Positions 61,731-64,000 of a stretch of DNA of 64,000 nucleotides are shown here, piece after piece. The DNA comes from DATBVX01 sp963810775. Its GTDB lineage: Bacteria; Pseudomonadota; Gammaproteobacteria; Steroidobacterales; Steroidobacteraceae. The translations under genes and the position numbers were made by a program. Below the pieces are notes generated by a model. It saw nothing but the letters and a program-made list of their open reading frames with translations. It searched no databases and was not told where the DNA came from. The DNA is taken from assembly GCA_963810775.1 (NCBI GenBank), contig CAWEOT010000006.1:124001-188000 (forward strand), given 5' to 3'. The number at the start of each line of letters is the position of its first letter. Position 1 is the stretch's first letter.

Positions 61731-62372
61731 TCAGAAGGCACGTGTGCGCGCGTCGGCGTAGCGCACGGCCACGAGTGAATTCAGCAGCTCCACGCGCTCG
61801 CGCCACAGCAGGTCTTCCTGGCGCGGGTTGATCCCCGCTTCGCTCGCCATGTTGAGTCGATAGTCGACCCAGCGAATCCGGTCCTCCAGACCCGCGACCG
61901 TCAACGCGGTGCCAGCACGAGTGACGCGCGTGTCACCTGGCAATGTTGCGAGCACTGCTTCGAGTCGCTGCGACTCGGCGACCAGCAGCTGTTGTGGAGG
62001 AGCTGCAACATCCGGCACATCGGTGGCGATCGCCCTGCGAGGGATACTTCCTTGCTGCGGCCCGCGGCTGCTGACGGTGAGCAGAACCGCACACAGCACG
62101 AGAGCCGCGCTTGCGGCCGGCAGAAACCATCCTGGGCGGCGCGCACGTCGTTCGGAGCGAGCTGCGGCCCGCGCGAGAAACGCGGTTCGGATCGCCAACC
62201 AACGATCTGGTGGCGCGACATTGACCGTCAACTCCCGCAGCCTCGCCGTGATGCCGCGCTCGCTCTCAACCGTCGCACGACACTGCGCGCAATTGCGCAC
62301 GTGGACGGTCACCTCGTCCTCCGGCGCATCGCTTTCGCGCAGGCTCAGAAGCTGGTCGAAACTGGGATGCAT
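61731..62372 (-). CDS. ZAS-type anti-sigma factor
   Basis: A 213-residue membrane protein from the ATG at 62372. H24, C28 and C31 (HVRNCAQC) form the HxxxCxxC zinc motif of anti-sigma domains near the N-terminus. A single transmembrane helix covers about residues 81-102, leaving a periplasmic domain of about 110 residues. It overlaps the sigma gene by 28 bp, so the two are co-translated. The family holds its sigma factor inactive at the membrane until a signal releases it. What is sensed cannot be read here; the adjacent PDZ protein is a candidate partner. Confidence 0.85.
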   Translation of the reverse strand: MHPSFDQLLSLRESDAPEDEVTVHVRNCAQCRATVESERGITARLRELTVNVAPPDRWLAIRTAFLARAAARSERRARRPGWFLPAASAALVLCAVLLTVSSRGPQQGSIPRRAIATDVPDVAAPPQQLLVAESQRLEAVLATLPGDTRVTRAGTALTVAGLEDRIRWVDYRLNMASEAGINPRQEDLLWRERVELLNSLVAVRYADARTRAF

Positions 62373-62953
62373 GTGGAACTCTCTGCTCGTTCCTGCAGCA
62401 GCTCTCGCAGACGCACGTGTGCCCGCATGAGCTGTGACTTCGAAAAGCTGACAGTCATGTCGAAGTGCCTGGCAATCTCGGCGTGAGTGAATCCCTCGAC
62501 GTCGTACAGCCAGACCACCGCCCTCGCCCGCGCTGGAAGCTTGGCCAACGCCAGTTCGAGGTCCCGTTGCAGTGCCGGATTCGCCTGGTCCTCCGTCATG
62601 CTTGCCGCGGTCAGGGACAGGACATCGCCGCCGTCGCCGGCGAACTGGTCCAGCCACAACAGGCTCCGATGCCAGGGCGAGCGCAAATACATGAGGCATT
62701 TGCTGACCGCAATTCGGCGAATCCAGGCGCCGAGCGGCGCCTCACCGCGAAATGACGGCAGGCTCTGCAGCACTTCCACGAACGTATCCTGAAACAGGTC
62801 GTCGGCGATGGCTGCACGTGACATCACACGGCGGATCAGCGCGTAGGTCCCGCTTGCGAACGTGAGGTACACGTGCGCCTGCGCATCGGGCTCGCCTGCC
62901 TGAGCGCGCGCCAGCACGTCCGAATCGATTGCGATGTCAATCAACCGGGTCAT
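62345..62953 (-). CDS. ECF-type RNA polymerase sigma factor
   Basis: A 202-residue extracytoplasmic-function sigma factor. Region 2 shows AIADDLFQDTFVEVLQSLPSF and the -10 recognition segment APLGAWIRRIAVSKCLMYLR. Region 4 has LPARARAVVWLYDVEGFTHAEIARHFDMTVSFSKSQLMRA, the -35-binding helix-turn-helix. It heads a three-gene minus-strand operon with an anti-sigma factor and a double-PDZ protein. Sigma genes of this kind usually activate their own promoter; no matching pair of elements was identified in the gap before tRNA-Leu. Confidence 0.93.
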   Translation of the reverse strand: MTRLIDIAIDSDVLARAQAGEPDAQAHVYLTFASGTYALIRRVMSRAAIADDLFQDTFVEVLQSLPSFRGEAPLGAWIRRIAVSKCLMYLRSPWHRSLLWLDQFAGDGGDVLSLTAASMTEDQANPALQRDLELALAKLPARARAVVWLYDVEGFTHAEIARHFDMTVSFSKSQLMRAHVRLRELLQERAESSTCIPVSTSF

Positions 62954-63008
62954 TGCGTCATAGGATGCGCGAAGGCGGCAAACCGTCGCACCTGTAGAGG
63001 TGAAACTC

Positions 63009-63014
63009 TATACT
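63009..63014 (+). promoter_or_regulatory. Candidate -10 element for tRNA-Leu
   Basis: TATACT lies about 75 bases before tRNA-Leu in the gap after the sigma-factor start. The -35 region is weak. A CCCCC-GGAT-GGGGG hairpin follows at about 63020-63033. Confidence 0.35.
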
Positions 63015-63089
63015 GCACGCCCCCGGATGGGGGACCTGGTAAACCTGGCCCATTCACAGAAGGCTCGAGTTACAAGCCAAATACAACTT

Positions 63090-63176
63090 GCCGGTGTGGC
63101 GGAACTGGTAGACGCGCCGGACTCAAAATCCGGTTCTGGCAACAGAGTGTGGGTTCGATTCCCTCCACCGGCACCA
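63090..63176 (+). tRNA. tRNA-Leu (anticodon CAA)
   Basis: An 87-base class II tRNA with encoded CCA. The acceptor GCCGGTG pairs with CACCGGC, the D-arm has GGTAGACGC, the anticodon stem CCGGA/TCCGG is perfect and its loop CTCAAAA gives CAA, which reads UUG. The variable arm CTG-GCAA-CAG is present. The T-stem GTGGG/CCCTC has one T-T mismatch, a small oddity. Confidence 0.95.
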
Positions 63177-63190
63177 AGATAAAGCTGCGC

Positions 63191-63212
63191 CACGAGACGA
63201 TCGCTTCTCGTG
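63191..63212 (+). terminator. Hairpin after tRNA-Leu
   Basis: CACGAGA and TCTCGTG pair around an 8-base loop, 14 bases after the tRNA. Only a short T-containing tail (TTAG) follows, so it is a weak intrinsic-terminator candidate or a 3' processing stem. Confidence 0.45.
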
Positions 63213-63488
63213 TTAGCGAGCCGAACGCAGAGCCAGCGCGGCATGTCGTGGTCCAGCACTAATCTTATATCCTGCGGATTCACGTTGGACGTGGCTTTGC
63301 AATTTTTGCTGTAGCCTTTTGGCGACATCGATCGCGCCGAGAGGCTGCGCTGGCGCGGACCGGGTTGCGCGCCCATGCGAGGCGGAGTAGATGTACGGAT
63401 GGCAAAACTCATAAGTGCCAGAAGATAAAGCAGACGTAAGGTCGATATTCGGACGAGCCAGGACGTCCGACGGTGAAGGGGGAAGCCG
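63213..63488. other. Non-coding gap
   Basis: No convincing gene, repeat or RNA was found between the tRNA-Leu hairpin and the short ORF at 63489. The sequence is slightly richer in A and T than its surroundings, as expected for a promoter region of the following secreted protein. Confidence 0.5.
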
Positions 63489-63584
63489 ATGAAGGTTGTT
63501 CTAGTCAGCACTTGGGCATCGCGGGCACACAACTCTCCGTCACGAGTGGGAAGCATTGCTGGACGCACGCTCAATGCCTACTGA
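63489..63584 (+). CDS. Possible short upstream ORF (31 residues)
   Basis: An ATG with a strong ribosome binding site (AAGGGGAA, about 6 bases upstream) opens a 31-codon frame ending in TGA at 63582-63584. Its end overlaps the start of the secreted repeat gene (ATG 63574) by 11 bases, an arrangement that could couple translation. The peptide has no recognisable features. It may be fortuitous. Confidence 0.3.
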   Translation: MKVVLVSTWASRAHNSPSRVGSIAGRTLNAY

Positions 63585-64000
63585 CTCCAGACACGCGCAA
63601 ACCAACCTGCTACTCGTTGTTTTGCTGACGTTCAGCCTGGGCGGCTTGTGGTCTGCACGAGCTGCCGCGGCCGTAGTCTCGAACCCGGATTCGGCTACAA
63701 CGCCGGAAGACAGGGCAATCGAAGTGGAGGTGCTCGAAAATGATACCCAGGACTTTCCAGGCGTAGGAGGTCCGATCCCGGTCGACGCGTTTGATATCGC
63801 GAGGGTTACACAGCCAGCGAATGGATCTGTCGAAATCAACGCAGAACCCGGGAATTTGGTCCAGCCGGATTCGGTCACGTACACGCCTCGACGCCAACTT
63901 CTCGGGGACCGACACCTTTACGTATGTGCCAAGTCAGCAGCTTCGAACCCGGAGTCGAGGGACCACCGACGACAGTGACGATCACCGTCACACCGGTGAA
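63574..64000 (+). CDS. Start of a large secreted protein with cadherin/VCBS-like repeats, frameshifted
   Basis: From the ATG at 63574 a signal peptide (LLLVVLLTFSLGGLWSARA, AxA site) leads into DSATTPEDRAIEVEVLENDT and VTQPANGSVEI, the hallmark of tandem Ig-like repeats found in giant surface adhesins. The reading then shifts by one base near 63889 (DANFSGTDTFTYV continues in the next frame) and again near 63929, after which GPPTTVTITVTPVN runs to the window end. In the starting frame a stop falls at 63976-63978. Both shifts are extra bases. The gene continues past base 64000, so its length and anchoring are unknown. Confidence 0.7.

Noticed and set aside
1..64000. CRISPR array, insertion sequence, toxin-antitoxin pair or known defence system
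   Set aside because: No regularly spaced repeats, transposase, nuclease-methylase pair or paired small ORFs of recognisable type were found.

Overview
The window is a dense, GC-rich stretch of bacterial chromosome dominated by housekeeping genes. Gene content and order point to a gammaproteobacterium. Evidence: the blocks queA-tgt-yajC-secD-secF, rlmN-pilW-rodZ-hisS-yfgM-bamB-der, nrdR-ribD-ribE-ribB-ribH-nusB-thiL, trmJ/suhB and guaB-guaA-tadA, and a fused PurL of about 1,300 residues. A stripped isc cluster and a MetX protein with a GSC.GSTGP loop suggest the Xanthomonadales / Steroidobacterales / Nevskiales side of the class. That placement is inference from gene style, not a search.

Layout. 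1-3.3 kb: end of ispA, dxs and folE2 (isoprenoid and folate precursors). 3.4-4.2 kb: a secreted DUF2780 protein beside the decayed remnant of a second copy. 4.3-5.5 kb: a Ser/Thr kinase fused to a cyclic-nucleotide-binding domain. 5.7-14.2 kb: the riboflavin/nusB/thiL operon with nrdR and glyA, interrupted by an M14 zinc carboxypeptidase and an opposite-strand 69-residue ORF. 14.3-17 kb: a histone-deacetylase-like hydrolase and ettA. 17-24.4 kb: the five-step histidine-utilisation pathway (hutG, hutF, hutI, hutH, hutU), with no hutC-type regulator in view. 24.4-28.7 kb: purL and a DUF1820 gene. 28.9-32 kb: an orphan TagH (type VI secretion FHA protein), tRNA-Ser and mltF. 31.9-37 kb: an aldehyde dehydrogenase, then tadA, guaA and guaB. 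37-41 kb: xseA, an M23 peptidase, a cysteine dioxygenase and metX. 41-52.4 kb: der, bamB, yfgM, hisS, rodZ, pilW, rlmN, ndk, iscA, a degenerate IscU-like gene, iscS, trmJ and suhB. 52.6-55 kb: an amino-acid permease and a TerC protein. 55-60.5 kb: secF, secD, yajC, tgt and queA. 60.5-63 kb: an ECF sigma / ZAS anti-sigma / double-PDZ operon, with a large palindrome between it and queA. 63-64 kb: tRNA-Leu, then the start of a large secreted repeat protein that runs off the window.

Three single-base frame disturbances are visible: one in the essential gene der and two close together in the terminal repeat gene. All are extra bases relative to the expected reading, so sequencing or assembly error is at least as likely as real decay.

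I saw no CRISPR array, insertion sequence, prophage, recognised riboswitch or complete new defence or secretion system. The most interesting items are accessory: the kinase with a cyclic-nucleotide domain, the orphan TagH, the degenerate IscU-like protein kept between iscS and iscA, the peptidase inside the riboflavin operon, the sigma/anti-sigma/PDZ cassette, and the palindrome at about 60.5 kb.
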